Shown here: piece by piece, positions 41,876 through 51,922 of the stretch
How positions within the stretch are numbered: the stretch's first letter is position 1
Layout: each line of letters starts with the position of its first letter
Source of the DNA: an uncultured beta proteobacterium
GTDB lineage: Bacteria; Pseudomonadota; Gammaproteobacteria; Burkholderiales; Burkholderiaceae
Reading direction: 5' to 3'
Assembly: GCA_903821995.1 (NCBI GenBank)
Contig: CAIJNI010000066.1
Location: forward strand, 20,530-84,529
Length of the DNA stretch: 64,000 nucleotides
Notes under the pieces: generated by a model
Databases searched by the model: none
The model's input: only the letters and a program-made list of their open reading frames with translations
What the model was told of the DNA's origin: nothing
Translations under genes and position numbers: made by a program

Positions 41876-42811
41876 ATGAGCGAAGAGCAAACTTGGGAAC
41901 GCCAAGCTTTACAAGACTTACTGAATGAAAGCTTAAAAGATAAAAAAAATGAACGACGCTGGAGAACATTTTGGCGGATTATTTGGATTATTTTGGTAGG
42001 GGTTATTGTGTTTAACTTGTTTAACCCGTTTAAAGGTAAATCTTCAGTCTTAGGTAAGCACACGGCTGTAGTGAATTTAGACGGGGAGATCTCAGCTAGT
42101 ACTCCAGCAAACGCAAGCAGCATTAATGCTTCACTTAAAGCAGCATTCGACAATCCTGAGAGTGTAGGGGTTATTCTAAAAATTAATAGTCCAGGTGGCT
42201 CACCTGTTCAAGCTGGAATTATTCATGATGAAATATTACGTTTACGCAAACTTCATCCCGATAAACATTTATATGTGGTTGTAGAGGAGTTATGTGCTTC
42301 GGGGGGCTACTATGTTGCTGTTGCTGCTGAAAAAATCTACGTAGATAAGGCAAGTTTAATTGGATCTATTGGCGTCATCATGGAGGGCTTTGGTTTTAAT
42401 AGTCTGATGGAAAAATTAGGTGTGGAGCGCCGGGTCATTGCTGCAGGTGAGAACAAAGACATGATGGATCCCTACACTAAACAAAATCCGAAGCATCGTG
42501 AATCTTTGCAGCAGATGATTAATGCGATTCATCAGCAATTTATTCAGGTCGTTAAAGATGGTCGTGGAGAACGGCTAAAAAATGATCCTGACTTATTCAC
42601 TGGAATGGTGTGGAACGGCGCTAAGAGTATAGAAGTGGGTTTAACTGATGAATTAGGATCTGTCGATTATGTGGCTAGAGAAGTCTTTAAACAGCCTGAT
42701 CTCATTGATTATTCTGAGACGGACAATATTGCAGAACGTTTTGCCAAAAAAATTGGAGCTAGTATTGGAGGCTCTTTTGCGCAGACCATTGGGCACTATA
42801 GCTTGCACTAA
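41876..42811 (+). CDS. sppA: S49 family signal peptide peptidase
   Basis: LKINSPGGSPVQAGIIHDEI, ELCASGGYYVAVAAEKIYVDKASLIGSIGVI. Confidence 0.93.
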   Translation: MSEEQTWERQALQDLLNESLKDKKNERRWRTFWRIIWIILVGVIVFNLFNPFKGKSSVLGKHTAVVNLDGEISASTPANASSINASLKAAFDNPESVGVILKINSPGGSPVQAGIIHDEILRLRKLHPDKHLYVVVEELCASGGYYVAVAAEKIYVDKASLIGSIGVIMEGFGFNSLMEKLGVERRVIAAGENKDMMDPYTKQNPKHRESLQQMINAIHQQFIQVVKDGRGERLKNDPDLFTGMVWNGAKSIEVGLTDELGSVDYVAREVFKQPDLIDYSETDNIAERFAKKIGASIGGSFAQTIGHYSLH

Positions 42812-42815
42812 AACA

Positions 42816-43601
42816 TTACTTTTTAGTTGTGGTATTAGCCAGTATTAAAAATACAGCGGGTCTACTCGCAAAGTTTGCGAGTGGTCCTTCTTTAAATTGA
42901 GGTGACGCTGAAAGTGTTTTTCGCCAGTGGTTCACCTGCAGGCTCATAATAATTTGTGAAGGCAGGCTTAGGTCGCAAGCACAACAGAGTTGGGTATTGG
43001 TTTGAAAATATTCAAGGCAATCGCTCAGCATACCTGGATTTCGGTAGGGTGTTTCTATCCAGAGTTGAGTCTGATTATTTTTTCTTGATTCGTTCTCTAA
43101 CTCTTTTAGTGCCTTCATACGATCTGGGGCTTTGATAGGCAGATAACCCTGAAATTTAAAACATTGCCCATTCATCCCGCTCCCCATGAGTGCGAGCATT
43201 AAAGAGTTGGGGCCGGTCAAAGGTGCAACATGAGCTTGCATCATATGGGCGGCTAGGACAATTTCACTTCCTGGATCAGCAACTGCTGGAAGACCTGCTT
43301 CAGAAATAAGTCCAATATCGTGACCATCTAGTAATGGGCGGAGTAGGTCGCTTGGGTTCACGCTCGATTTAGATCCTCGCCATTCACTCATATGAAGTTC
43401 TTGTAAAGGGATGACTAGGGGATGATAAGAATCAACAGCCTTCAAAAAAGCCCGAGCTGTTTTAGCATTTTCTACAATCCAATATTTAATTTGACTTGAT
43501 TGCCTTAAAACTTCAGTTGGGATCACCCAAGGAAGCTGTGATGGTCGATCTAGGTCACCTAAGGTGTTTGGAATTAAAAATAAGGTTCCTAGACGTGGCA
43601 T
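42816..43601 (-). CDS. SAM-dependent tetrapyrrole-methylase-fold methyltransferase (RsmI-like)
   Basis: LFLIPNTLGD, GHDIGLISEAGLPAVADPGSEIVLAAH, LTGPNSLMLALMGSGMNGQCFKFQGYLP, ETPYRNPGMLSD. Confidence 0.88.
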   Translation of the reverse strand: MPRLGTLFLIPNTLGDLDRPSQLPWVIPTEVLRQSSQIKYWIVENAKTARAFLKAVDSYHPLVIPLQELHMSEWRGSKSSVNPSDLLRPLLDGHDIGLISEAGLPAVADPGSEIVLAAHMMQAHVAPLTGPNSLMLALMGSGMNGQCFKFQGYLPIKAPDRMKALKELENESRKNNQTQLWIETPYRNPGMLSDCLEYFQTNTQLCCACDLSLPSQIIMSLQVNHWRKTLSASPQFKEGPLANFASRPAVFLILANTTTKK

Positions 43602-43603
43602 GA

Positions 43604-44200
43604 TTAATTGGGGGCTGGAATGATAAAACCAGAATCGCGAAGTAGGCCAGATAATGCAATCAGTGGTAGGCCGATCAGAGCTGTCGGGTCAGTGCTTTCA
43701 ATACTACTTAATAAACTAATACCCAGGCCTTCTGATTTTGCGCTACCGGCACAATCATACGGTTGCTCAGTGAGCAGGTAAGACTCTAAAACGTCATCTG
43801 GAAGATCTCTGAACTGCACTTTTGTATCAACACTCATAAAGTGTGTCATTTTACGAGATACATTCATTAAGCAAAGACCTGTGCGAAAAATGACAACTTC
43901 ACCTCGCATGAGTTGTAATTGGGCCATAGCATTTTCGTGGGTCAGAGGTTTGCCAATAGCAGCACCGCGAAAGTCAGCCACTTGATCGGATCCAATCACC
44001 CACGCTTGGGGATGAGTGTTTGCAATTTTCTTTGCCTTAGCGATGGATAGTCGCTTGACCAATTCCTCGGGGGTTTCTCTGGGTAATGCGGTTTCATCAA
44101 TATCTGGCGGGTGGCTTGCAAAAGGAATTTTTAGGCGTTCGAGTAGCTCACGACGATAGCGTGAAGTCGAAGCTAGAATTAAAGGTTCTTGTAAACTCAT
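43604..44200 (-). CDS. Maf-like nucleoside triphosphate pyrophosphatase
   Basis: LILASTSRYRRELLERLKIPF, VIGSDQVADFRGAAIGKP, YDCAGSAKSEGLGI; start trimmed to MSLQEPLIL. Confidence 0.93.
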   Translation of the reverse strand: MSLQEPLILASTSRYRRELLERLKIPFASHPPDIDETALPRETPEELVKRLSIAKAKKIANTHPQAWVIGSDQVADFRGAAIGKPLTHENAMAQLQLMRGEVVIFRTGLCLMNVSRKMTHFMSVDTKVQFRDLPDDVLESYLLTEQPYDCAGSAKSEGLGISLLSSIESTDPTALIGLPLIALSGLLRDSGFIIPAPN

Positions 44201-44225
44201 GGGTAGCTCAGTTAGACTAATTAAT

Positions 44226-44843
44226 ATGAATCGTAAACAAATTTCTCCAAAAACGCTTAACCCATCTACGACATCTTTAAGTAAAGTCAATTTAGATGGG
44301 GATCAAGTCTATTTTGGTGAGGGTTATTTACCATGGAGTATATTCCCTCGCTTGATTGCGGAATACACTTTTACCTCTGAAAATTTAGAAAATAAACAAG
44401 CCGTATTTTGGAAACTTGAAACTTGGGTTGATTTACCGCCCGCAATCGCTGAAGAGTTGAGAATGAAATTAAGCATTTTTGCTAAGATTCCAGTGATTTG
44501 TCAGAGGTGTATGCAGGTTTATTTAGAGCCCTTAGAGATTAATTCTCAATTTGTCTTTTTTGATTCACTCGAACAAGTGGAGGATTTTCCTTTAGACAAT
44601 GATGTTGAGGATTCATTATTGAAAAACCCTGAATTTAATGTTCTTGACCTCATTGAAGAAGAAATACTATTAGCTTGCCCTTGGATACCAAAGCATCCGG
44701 ATGGAGAGTGTGAGATCATTCATAGAAACTTGCCTGATCATCAAGAGATTTTAAAAAAAGATGTTAATTTTGAAGAGGTTAAGTCTCAAAGTGGTAAACC
44801 AAACCCCTTTGCTAGTTTGAAAAAGCTAAAACTCAATTCTTAG
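44226..44843 (+). CDS. YceD family protein (DUF177), upstream of rpmF
   Basis: VICQRCMQVYLEPLEI motif; DLIEEEILLACPWIPKHP; adjacent rpmF. Start inferred as MNRKQISPK. Confidence 0.88.
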   Translation: MNRKQISPKTLNPSTTSLSKVNLDGDQVYFGEGYLPWSIFPRLIAEYTFTSENLENKQAVFWKLETWVDLPPAIAEELRMKLSIFAKIPVICQRCMQVYLEPLEINSQFVFFDSLEQVEDFPLDNDVEDSLLKNPEFNVLDLIEEEILLACPWIPKHPDGECEIIHRNLPDHQEILKKDVNFEEVKSQSGKPNPFASLKKLKLNS

Positions 44844-44928
44844 TAAGATTGACCGCAATATAGGCTTTTTTCTAAAGAATTATGATAGAATACTGCTTTG
44901 CTTAAAAAAATAAGCGTAGGAGTTTAAT

Positions 44929-45108
44929 ATGGCCGTCCAACAAAACAAAAAATCCCCTTCAAAGCGTGGCATGCATCGTGCTCACGATTTCTTGCAGAGC
45001 CCTTCTTTGGCTATTGAGCCAACGACTGGTGAAGCTCATTTACGTCACCATATTAGCCCGACTGGTTACTATCGTGGTCGTAAAGTAATTAAAACGAAAA
45101 ACGATTAA
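44929..45108 (+). CDS. rpmF: 50S ribosomal protein L32 (59 aa, below the supplied ORF-track cutoff)
   Basis: Read directly: [59 protein letters not shown]; aggag SD; between yceD and plsX. Confidence 0.97.
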   Translation: MAVQQNKKSPSKRGMHRAHDFLQSPSLAIEPTTGEAHLRHHISPTGYYRGRKVIKTKND

Positions 45109-45181
45109 TTTCTACTCTTTACTAAAGAACCATCGCTTGATGAGTTCTTATAGAAAAATCCCTCACGTTTACCCTTATATT

Positions 45182-45212
45182 AAAAAGCGACATTATCAAA
45201 CGTCGCTTTTTT
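45182..45212 (+). terminator. Rho-independent terminator after rpmF
   Basis: aaaaagcgac-attatcaaac-gtcgctttttt inverted repeat with T tract. Confidence 0.8.
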
Positions 45213-45228
45213 CGTTTAATATTCTGAC

Positions 45229-46290
45229 ATGACTGTTACTATTTCAGTAGATGCCATGGGTGGTGATCATGGTCTGCCTGTGACTATACCTGCCACACTT
45301 AATATCTTAAGAGACTATTCGGACTGTAACGTTCGATTAGTCGGTATTCCTGATCAGATTGAACAGTTCTTAAAAAAAATCCCGAGTGATTATCGAAATA
45401 GGATCACGATTGTTGCTGCAACTGAAGTCGTTGCGATGGATGATCCCATAGAAATTTCCTTACGTAAGAAAAAAGATTCTTCAATGCGTATAGCTATTGA
45501 ACAAGTTAAATCAGGTTTAGCTGATGTGGCTGTTTCTGCTGGTAACACGGGTGCGCTGATGGCGATTTCTCGCTACGTACTTAAAACGATGGAAGGTATT
45601 GATCGTCCAGCAATTGCTGCGCAGATGCCCAATGAAAAAGGTGAGGGTACGACGATTCTTGATTTAGGAGCGAATTCAGATTGTGAGGCGTCGCATCTTC
45701 TTCAATTTGCGCTGATGGCAGACGTTATGGTTCGGGTCATTGATGGGAAAGAAAATCCTTCGATTGGGTTACTCAACATTGGTGAAGAAGTCATTAAAGG
45801 TAATGAAACAGTTAAACAAGCAGGTGAATTATTAAGAGCCAGTAAACTTAATTTTTATGGCAATGTAGAAGGTAATGATATTTTTAAGGGCACGACTGAC
45901 ATTGTGGTTTGCGATGGCTTTGTAGGAAATGTCGCATTAAAAACGAGTGAAGGTTTGGCTAGCATGATTTCGGGGATGATTAAGCAAGAATTTAATCGTT
46001 CTATATTTACCAAGTTGTTGGCTTTTTTTGCATTACCTATTTTGCTTAGATTCCGAAAAAGAGTAGACCACCGCCAATATAATGGTGCTGTTTTATTGGG
46101 GTTAAAAGGACTCGTATTGAAAAGTCATGGATCAGCTGATAGGCATGCTTTTTATATTGCGATGACAAAAGCATATGAAGCGGCAAAGAATAATATGGTG
46201 AGTCGGATTGCTGAGGCATTTGGAGTTAGTCAGCAATCTTCGTTAGAGTCTGTAGCCTCTACACCGACAAATATGAAGGAAGCGGTATGA
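45229..46290 (+). CDS. plsX: Phosphate acyltransferase
   Basis: [48 protein letters not shown]. Confidence 0.97.
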   Translation: MTVTISVDAMGGDHGLPVTIPATLNILRDYSDCNVRLVGIPDQIEQFLKKIPSDYRNRITIVAATEVVAMDDPIEISLRKKKDSSMRIAIEQVKSGLADVAVSAGNTGALMAISRYVLKTMEGIDRPAIAAQMPNEKGEGTTILDLGANSDCEASHLLQFALMADVMVRVIDGKENPSIGLLNIGEEVIKGNETVKQAGELLRASKLNFYGNVEGNDIFKGTTDIVVCDGFVGNVALKTSEGLASMISGMIKQEFNRSIFTKLLAFFALPILLRFRKRVDHRQYNGAVLLGLKGLVLKSHGSADRHAFYIAMTKAYEAAKNNMVSRIAEAFGVSQQSSLESVASTPTNMKEAV

Positions 46291-47273
46291 CACGATTTGC
46301 ATCAATTTTAGGAACTGGAAGTTATCTTCCAAGTCGGAGAATTGATAACGAAGCCTTGGCAGAGAGTTTATTAAAGTCAGGCGTTGAGACAAGTGATGAG
46401 TGGATTTTTACGCGCAGTGGTATTCGTGCGCGGCATTTTGCTGAAGAAGATCAGTTAACAAGTGACTTGGCGCTTATGGCTGCTCAAGAAGCTTTAAAAG
46501 ATGCCGGAAAAACCGTTGAGCAAATTGATCTCATTATTCTGGCAACTTCGACTCCAGATAATTTAGGTGGCTTTCCAAGTACAGCTTGTGTTGTTCAAGA
46601 AAAACTTGGGATTAAAACAGACTGTGGCGCGTTTGATGTTCAGGCAGTTTGTGCGGGGTTTGCTTATTCTGTGCATTTAGCGAACGCTCTCATTCGAAGT
46701 GGGGCGCATGACAATATTCTTATCATTGGCGCAGAAACTTTTTCTAGAATTCTTAATTTTCAAGACAGGACCACTTGTGTTCTATTTGGAGATGGTGCTG
46801 GGGCTGTTGTGTTGGGAGTGAGTGATCAGCCAGGGATATTGTCTACGGCTGTTCATTCTGACGGAACCTATAAAGATATCTTATGTATACCCGGACGAGT
46901 TCATCAGGGAGCCATTGAAGGTTCTGCATTCTTAACGATGGATGGTCCAGCAGTATTTAAATTAGCAGTAAAAGTTCTTGAGCAAGTAGCCACAGAGGTA
47001 CTTGGTAAAGCAGGTTTGCAAGCTAAAGATATTGACTGGTTAGTTCCCCATCAAGCTAATATCCGAATTATGGAAGGAACTGTCAAAAAATTAGGTATTT
47101 CTTTAGACCAATTAATTGTGACTGTAACTGAACATGGTAATACATCAGCTGCTTCTATTCCGCTTGCTTTGGATGTTGGTATTAAATCTGGCAAGATCAA
47201 GCGTGGCCAAAATCTATTGATTGAAGGTGTTGGTGGAGGGTTATCTTGGGGTGCTGCTGTAATACGCTATTAA
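46287..47273 (+). CDS. fabH: Beta-ketoacyl-ACP synthase III
   Basis: [62 protein letters not shown]. Confidence 0.97.
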   Translation: MTRFASILGTGSYLPSRRIDNEALAESLLKSGVETSDEWIFTRSGIRARHFAEEDQLTSDLALMAAQEALKDAGKTVEQIDLIILATSTPDNLGGFPSTACVVQEKLGIKTDCGAFDVQAVCAGFAYSVHLANALIRSGAHDNILIIGAETFSRILNFQDRTTCVLFGDGAGAVVLGVSDQPGILSTAVHSDGTYKDILCIPGRVHQGAIEGSAFLTMDGPAVFKLAVKVLEQVATEVLGKAGLQAKDIDWLVPHQANIRIMEGTVKKLGISLDQLIVTVTEHGNTSAASIPLALDVGIKSGKIKRGQNLLIEGVGGGLSWGAAVIRY

Positions 47274-47318
47274 CCCATAGAGATTAGTCACTTATTACAT
47301 TAAATTTCAAAGTACATC

Positions 47319-48266
47319 ATGATGAATTCTAAATTAGCATTTGTTTTTCCAGGACAAGGTTCCCAAACTGTAGGAATGTTAGATTCCTTTAATCAGAATT
47401 CTGTAGTGCAAGAGACTTTAAATCAAGCATCTGTAGCTTTGGGATTAGATGTAAACAAAATGATTCACGAAGGGCCGGCCGAGACGTTGGCGTTAACGCA
47501 AAATACGCAACCCGTGATGTTAACTGCAGCGATTGCATGTTACCGTGCGTGGATTGCAGCTGGAGGAGCAACACCAGAAATTCTTGCTGGTCATAGTTTG
47601 GGGGAGTACACCGCTTACGTCGCGGCGCAGGCTCTTGATTTTACGCAAGCACTACCCTTGGTCAGTTACAGAGCTAAAGTGATGCAAGAAGCAGTCCCTG
47701 TAGGTGAAGGAAGTATGGCTGCGATTGTTGGATTGTCAGATGAAGCAGTCAGAGAGTCTTGTTCACAAGCGCATCAAGTTACAGGCAGAATAGTTGAAGC
47801 GGTGAATTTTAATGCGCCGAGTCAGGTTGTGATTGCGGGATACAAAGATGCTGTAGATAAAGCATGTGAATTAGCAAAGGCTAGTGGCGCCAAAATGGCG
47901 ATTCTTTTGCCTGTCTCTTCCCCATTTCATAGTTCACTATTAAAACCTGCGGCATTACAATTGGAAGAATACTTATCGCAAGTTTCTTTTGCGGTTCCTC
48001 AAAAAACTGTTGTGAACAATGTTGATGTTTCGGTACTCACTGATCCGGATAAAATAAAAGACTCTCTTGTACGGCAGGCTTATCATCCAGTGAGGTGGGT
48101 TGAGGTGATTCAATGGATGGCAGCACAAGGAGTGACTCATGTTGTGGAATGTGGTCCTGGTAAAGTACTTGCAGGGATGGTCAAGCGCATTGATAAAAAT
48201 ATTCATATATTTGGAATCTCTAGTCCTGAGACAATTGATTCAGTTTTAACTCAAATTAACTCCTAA
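47319..48266 (+). CDS. fabD: Malonyl CoA-ACP transacylase
   Basis: AFVFPGQGSQTVGM; LAGHSLGEYTAYVAA; VVECGPGKVLAGMVKRI. Confidence 0.97.
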   Translation: MMNSKLAFVFPGQGSQTVGMLDSFNQNSVVQETLNQASVALGLDVNKMIHEGPAETLALTQNTQPVMLTAAIACYRAWIAAGGATPEILAGHSLGEYTAYVAAQALDFTQALPLVSYRAKVMQEAVPVGEGSMAAIVGLSDEAVRESCSQAHQVTGRIVEAVNFNAPSQVVIAGYKDAVDKACELAKASGAKMAILLPVSSPFHSSLLKPAALQLEEYLSQVSFAVPQKTVVNNVDVSVLTDPDKIKDSLVRQAYHPVRWVEVIQWMAAQGVTHVVECGPGKVLAGMVKRIDKNIHIFGISSPETIDSVLTQINS

Positions 48267-48279
48267 ATTTTATAAACAT

Positions 48280-49026
48280 ATGACTCAACATTCTCTAGAA
48301 GGTCAAATTGCAATCGTTACTGGTGCATCTCGAGGTATAGGTCAGTCCATTGCGAAAAATCTCTCACAACATGGGGCGATTGTCATTGGAACTGCGACAT
48401 CTGAAGAGGGTGCTGTGAAAATTACTGAATATTTGCATAGCTCGGGTGGAAAAGGGATGGTTTTAAATGTAAACACGCCCAATGCTTGCGAAGAAGTCAT
48501 TGAAAACATAGTAAAAAATTACGGAACTTTGAATATTCTTGTTAACAATGCAGGAATTACTGAAGACCAATTAGCGATGCGGATGAAAGATAGTGAGTGG
48601 GACGCCGTGATTGCAACCAACTTAAGTTCGGTTTTTAGGCTGAGTCGCGCAGTTCTTCGGCCGATGATGAAGGCTAAAGGAGGACGTATCATTAATGTGA
48701 CTTCTATTGTGGGGCACATGGGAAATCCCGGACAAGTCAATTATGCCGCTGCAAAAGCCGGTGTGGCCGGTATGACTCGTTCATTAGCTAGGGAAATAGG
48801 TAGTCGGCAGATTACCGTGAATTGCGTCGCTCCGGGCTTTATAGACACCGATATGACCCGTGGTTTGAGTGAGGAGCAGCAAAATGCGCTCAAAGTGAAC
48901 ATTCCTTTAGGTCGGCTTGGATTACCTGAAGATGTAGCAAATGCAGTTAGTTTTTTAGCATCACCATTGGCGGGATATATTACTGGCACTACAATACATG
49001 TTAATGGTGGGTTATATCTTGCTTAA
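48280..49026 (+). CDS. fabG: 3-oxoacyl-ACP reductase
   Basis: IVTGASRGIGQSIAKNL; NVTSIVGHMGNPGQVNYAAAKAGVAGMTRSLAREI. Confidence 0.96.
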   Translation: MTQHSLEGQIAIVTGASRGIGQSIAKNLSQHGAIVIGTATSEEGAVKITEYLHSSGGKGMVLNVNTPNACEEVIENIVKNYGTLNILVNNAGITEDQLAMRMKDSEWDAVIATNLSSVFRLSRAVLRPMMKAKGGRIINVTSIVGHMGNPGQVNYAAAKAGVAGMTRSLAREIGSRQITVNCVAPGFIDTDMTRGLSEEQQNALKVNIPLGRLGLPEDVANAVSFLASPLAGYITGTTIHVNGGLYLA

Positions 49027-49095
49027 ATATATTTTTTATTTTCGTGATGCTGATAAAATACTCTAAACTTTTTACAACAACCCCTGGGGGAATTT

Positions 49096-49335
49096 ATGGA
49101 CAACATTGAACAACGCGTTAAGAAAATTGTCGCCGAGCAGTTAGGCGTAGCAGAAGAAGAAGTTAAAAATGACTCTTCTTTTGTTAACGACCTAGGCGCC
49201 GATTCGCTTGATACCGTTGAATTGGTTATGGCTTTGGAAGATGAATTTAGTATTGAGATTCCTGACGAAGAGGCAGAGAAGATCACTACAGTTCAGTTGG
49301 CAATTGATTTTGCAAAATCGAAAGCACAAGGCTAA
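49096..49335 (+). CDS. acpP: Acyl carrier protein
   Basis: [32 protein letters not shown]. Confidence 0.98.
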   Translation: MDNIEQRVKKIVAEQLGVAEEEVKNDSSFVNDLGADSLDTVELVMALEDEFSIEIPDEEAEKITTVQLAIDFAKSKAQG

Positions 49336-49340
49336 AACTC

Positions 49341-50594
49341 GTGTCCTACGCAAATAGCCGACGCCGCGTTGTAATAACCGGTCTTGGCTTAGTTAGTCCA
49401 GTTGGTAATCAAGTATCAACTGCCTGGGAAAATCTCATAGCGGGTAGAAGTGGCATTGCCACTATTACTAAATTTGACTCTAGCAACCTATCAGTTCATT
49501 TTGCTGGGGAAGTCAAAGGCTTTTCAATTGAAGACTATGTGTCAGCTAAAGAAGCTCGGCATATGGACAGCTTTATTCATTTTGGGATAGCTGCGGGTAC
49601 CCAAGCTTTTCGAGATAGTGGATTAGTAGTTACTGAAGAAAATGCCGAGAGGATTGGCGTTTTAGTAGGGTCAGGAATTGGCGGCTTGCCAATGATTGAA
49701 GAAACACATTCTGATCTTCTTGAAAAAGGTGCTCGTAGAATTTCTCCATTTTTTGTACCGGGATCAATTATTAATATGATCTCTGGGCATTTGAGTATTT
49801 TGCATAATCTCAAAGGGCCGAACTTAAGTGCGGTGACTGCTTGTACGACGGGTCTTCACAGTATTGGGTTAGCTGCTCGTTTGATTCAATATGGCGATGC
49901 AGAAGTCATGATTGCGGGTGGTGCAGAGTCGACTATATCGCCACTTGGTATTGGTGGATTTGCTGCTGCAAGAGCGTTATCAACAAGAAATGATGATCCT
50001 GCAACATCTTCTAGACCATGGGATAAGGACCGAGATGGTTTTGTTCTAGGTGAGGGGGGTGGCGTAATGGTTCTGGAAGAGTATGAGCACGCCAAAGCAC
50101 GCGGTGCAAGAATTTATGCGGAATTAATTGGTTTTGGGATGAGTGGTGATGCTTATCATATGACTGCTCCGAATATGGATGGACCTCGCAGGTGTATGTT
50201 GAATGCAATAAAGGATGGCGGCGTCAATTTAGATGAAGTTAATTACGTCAACGCTCACGGCACGTCTACCCTGTTAGGGGATAAAAACGAAACGGATGCA
50301 ATTAAGGCAGCATTGGGTGAGCATTCTAAAAAAATTATTGTGAATTCGACTAAATCCATGACTGGGCACTTACTCGGTGGAGCTGGGGGATTGGAGGCAG
50401 TATTTACAGTTTTAGCATTGCATCACCAAATATCTCCGCCGACGATTAATATATTTAATCAAGACCCCGAATGTGACTTAGATTACTGCGCAAATACCGC
50501 AAGGGATGCAAAAATTGATATCGCAGTAAAAAATAACTTTGGATTTGGTGGCACAAACGGCACATTAGTGTTTAAAAAATATAATAGTATTTAA
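49341..50594 (+). CDS. fabF: Beta-ketoacyl-ACP synthase II
   Basis: RRVVITGLGLVSPVGN; NLSAVTACTTGLHSIGLAARLI; NAHGTSTLLGDKNETDAIK; NNFGFGGTNGTLVF. Confidence 0.97.
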   Translation: MSYANSRRRVVITGLGLVSPVGNQVSTAWENLIAGRSGIATITKFDSSNLSVHFAGEVKGFSIEDYVSAKEARHMDSFIHFGIAAGTQAFRDSGLVVTEENAERIGVLVGSGIGGLPMIEETHSDLLEKGARRISPFFVPGSIINMISGHLSILHNLKGPNLSAVTACTTGLHSIGLAARLIQYGDAEVMIAGGAESTISPLGIGGFAAARALSTRNDDPATSSRPWDKDRDGFVLGEGGGVMVLEEYEHAKARGARIYAELIGFGMSGDAYHMTAPNMDGPRRCMLNAIKDGGVNLDEVNYVNAHGTSTLLGDKNETDAIKAALGEHSKKIIVNSTKSMTGHLLGGAGGLEAVFTVLALHHQISPPTINIFNQDPECDLDYCANTARDAKIDIAVKNNFGFGGTNGTLVFKKYNSI

Positions 50595-50628
50595 ATCCAT
50601 AAAATAATTTTTAGGTGAATTTGAATAT

Positions 50629-51837
50629 ATGAAGTATGACTTCAAAACTGGTAATTTTTTAAAGATACTATTTTTAGTAGGATTTCTATTTTCTTTAGAT
50701 ATTCCTCAAATAGCTATTGCTGCAGAAGGAGACTCACCTTCTTCGCAATCTTCTGTTGGTAGAAGAGCTTACCCAGACTTTGCTGATCTGGTTGAGAAGA
50801 CGAGTCCAGCGGTAGTTAATATTCGCACGACAGAAAAAATACAATTACAGCAGCAACAGTTACCTCCTAATTTTTCACCTCAAGATCAGGCTGAATTTTT
50901 TAGAAGATTTTTTGGTATTCCATTGCCTAATTTTCCTCAGCCCCAGGTTCCGCAGCAACCACAGCAAAAGGCTCCTAAGGCACAAACTCCACAAGATCAA
51001 GAGCAGGTCAAAGGGACTGGATCTGGTTTTATTATTGATACAAATGGATATATCCTGACAAATGCCCACGTCGTGGATGGGGCTACAACAATTTACGTGA
51101 CCCTCACAGACAAAAGAGAGTTTAAAGCGAAATTAATTGGCTCAGATTTAAAATCTGACATTGCCCTCGTTAAGATAGAGGCAAGTAATTTGCAAAAATT
51201 ACCTATTGGAGAATCCTCTAAAATTCGAGTTGGTGAGTGGGTTTTAGCCATAGGTTCTCCTTTTGGACTAGAAAATACCGTCAGTGCAGGTATTATCTCG
51301 GCTAAGGGGCGCGACCTCAACGATAACATTACGCCTTTTATCCAGACGGATGTAGCGATTAATCCGGGTAATTCTGGTGGTCCCTTGATTAATATGAAGG
51401 GGGAGGCGATTGGGATCAATTCTCAAATTTTTAGTAAATCCGGTGGGTACATGGGAATTGCCTTTGCGATCCCTATGGATGAAGCAATGCATGTTGCTGA
51501 TCAACTCAAGGCGAACGGAAAGATCTCTCGGGGGCGTATTGGCGTCAATATTGGAGACGTGACCAAAGAACAAGCTGAAGCCGCTGGTTTGATAGGACGT
51601 CGTGGTGTTCGAGTAGGTGCTGTTGAACCAGGGTTTCCTGCAGCCCTTGCTGGCATTGAAGCTGGCGACATTATTTTGAAAATAAACGATAAGGACGTAG
51701 AGCGGGCTCAGGATTTATCACGAGCCGTCAGTGAAGTTAAACCTGGTAATAAAGTCAAATTACAAATTTGGCGCAAGGGAGCTCTTCGAGAAATGTCTGT
51801 GACTGTCGTGGATGTAGATGCTGCGCGGCGTACATAG
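50629..51837 (+). CDS. HtrA/DegQ-family periplasmic serine protease with a single PDZ domain
   Basis: Signal peptide; triad ILTNAHVVDGA / SDIALVKIE / NPGNSGGPLIN; one PDZ (GRIGVNIGDVT...GVRVGAVEPGFPAALAGIEAGDIILKINDKDV). Confidence 0.93.
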   Translation: MKYDFKTGNFLKILFLVGFLFSLDIPQIAIAAEGDSPSSQSSVGRRAYPDFADLVEKTSPAVVNIRTTEKIQLQQQQLPPNFSPQDQAEFFRRFFGIPLPNFPQPQVPQQPQQKAPKAQTPQDQEQVKGTGSGFIIDTNGYILTNAHVVDGATTIYVTLTDKREFKAKLIGSDLKSDIALVKIEASNLQKLPIGESSKIRVGEWVLAIGSPFGLENTVSAGIISAKGRDLNDNITPFIQTDVAINPGNSGGPLINMKGEAIGINSQIFSKSGGYMGIAFAIPMDEAMHVADQLKANGKISRGRIGVNIGDVTKEQAEAAGLIGRRGVRVGAVEPGFPAALAGIEAGDIILKINDKDVERAQDLSRAVSEVKPGNKVKLQIWRKGALREMSVTVVDVDAARRT

Positions 51838-51922
51838 TCTTTCTGAACAAGTACAATAGTAGTAGACGTCTTTTTGCAGCGCAATATGATGTTGCGTTGT
51901 AGCAAGTCGTTTTAAGGAAACC

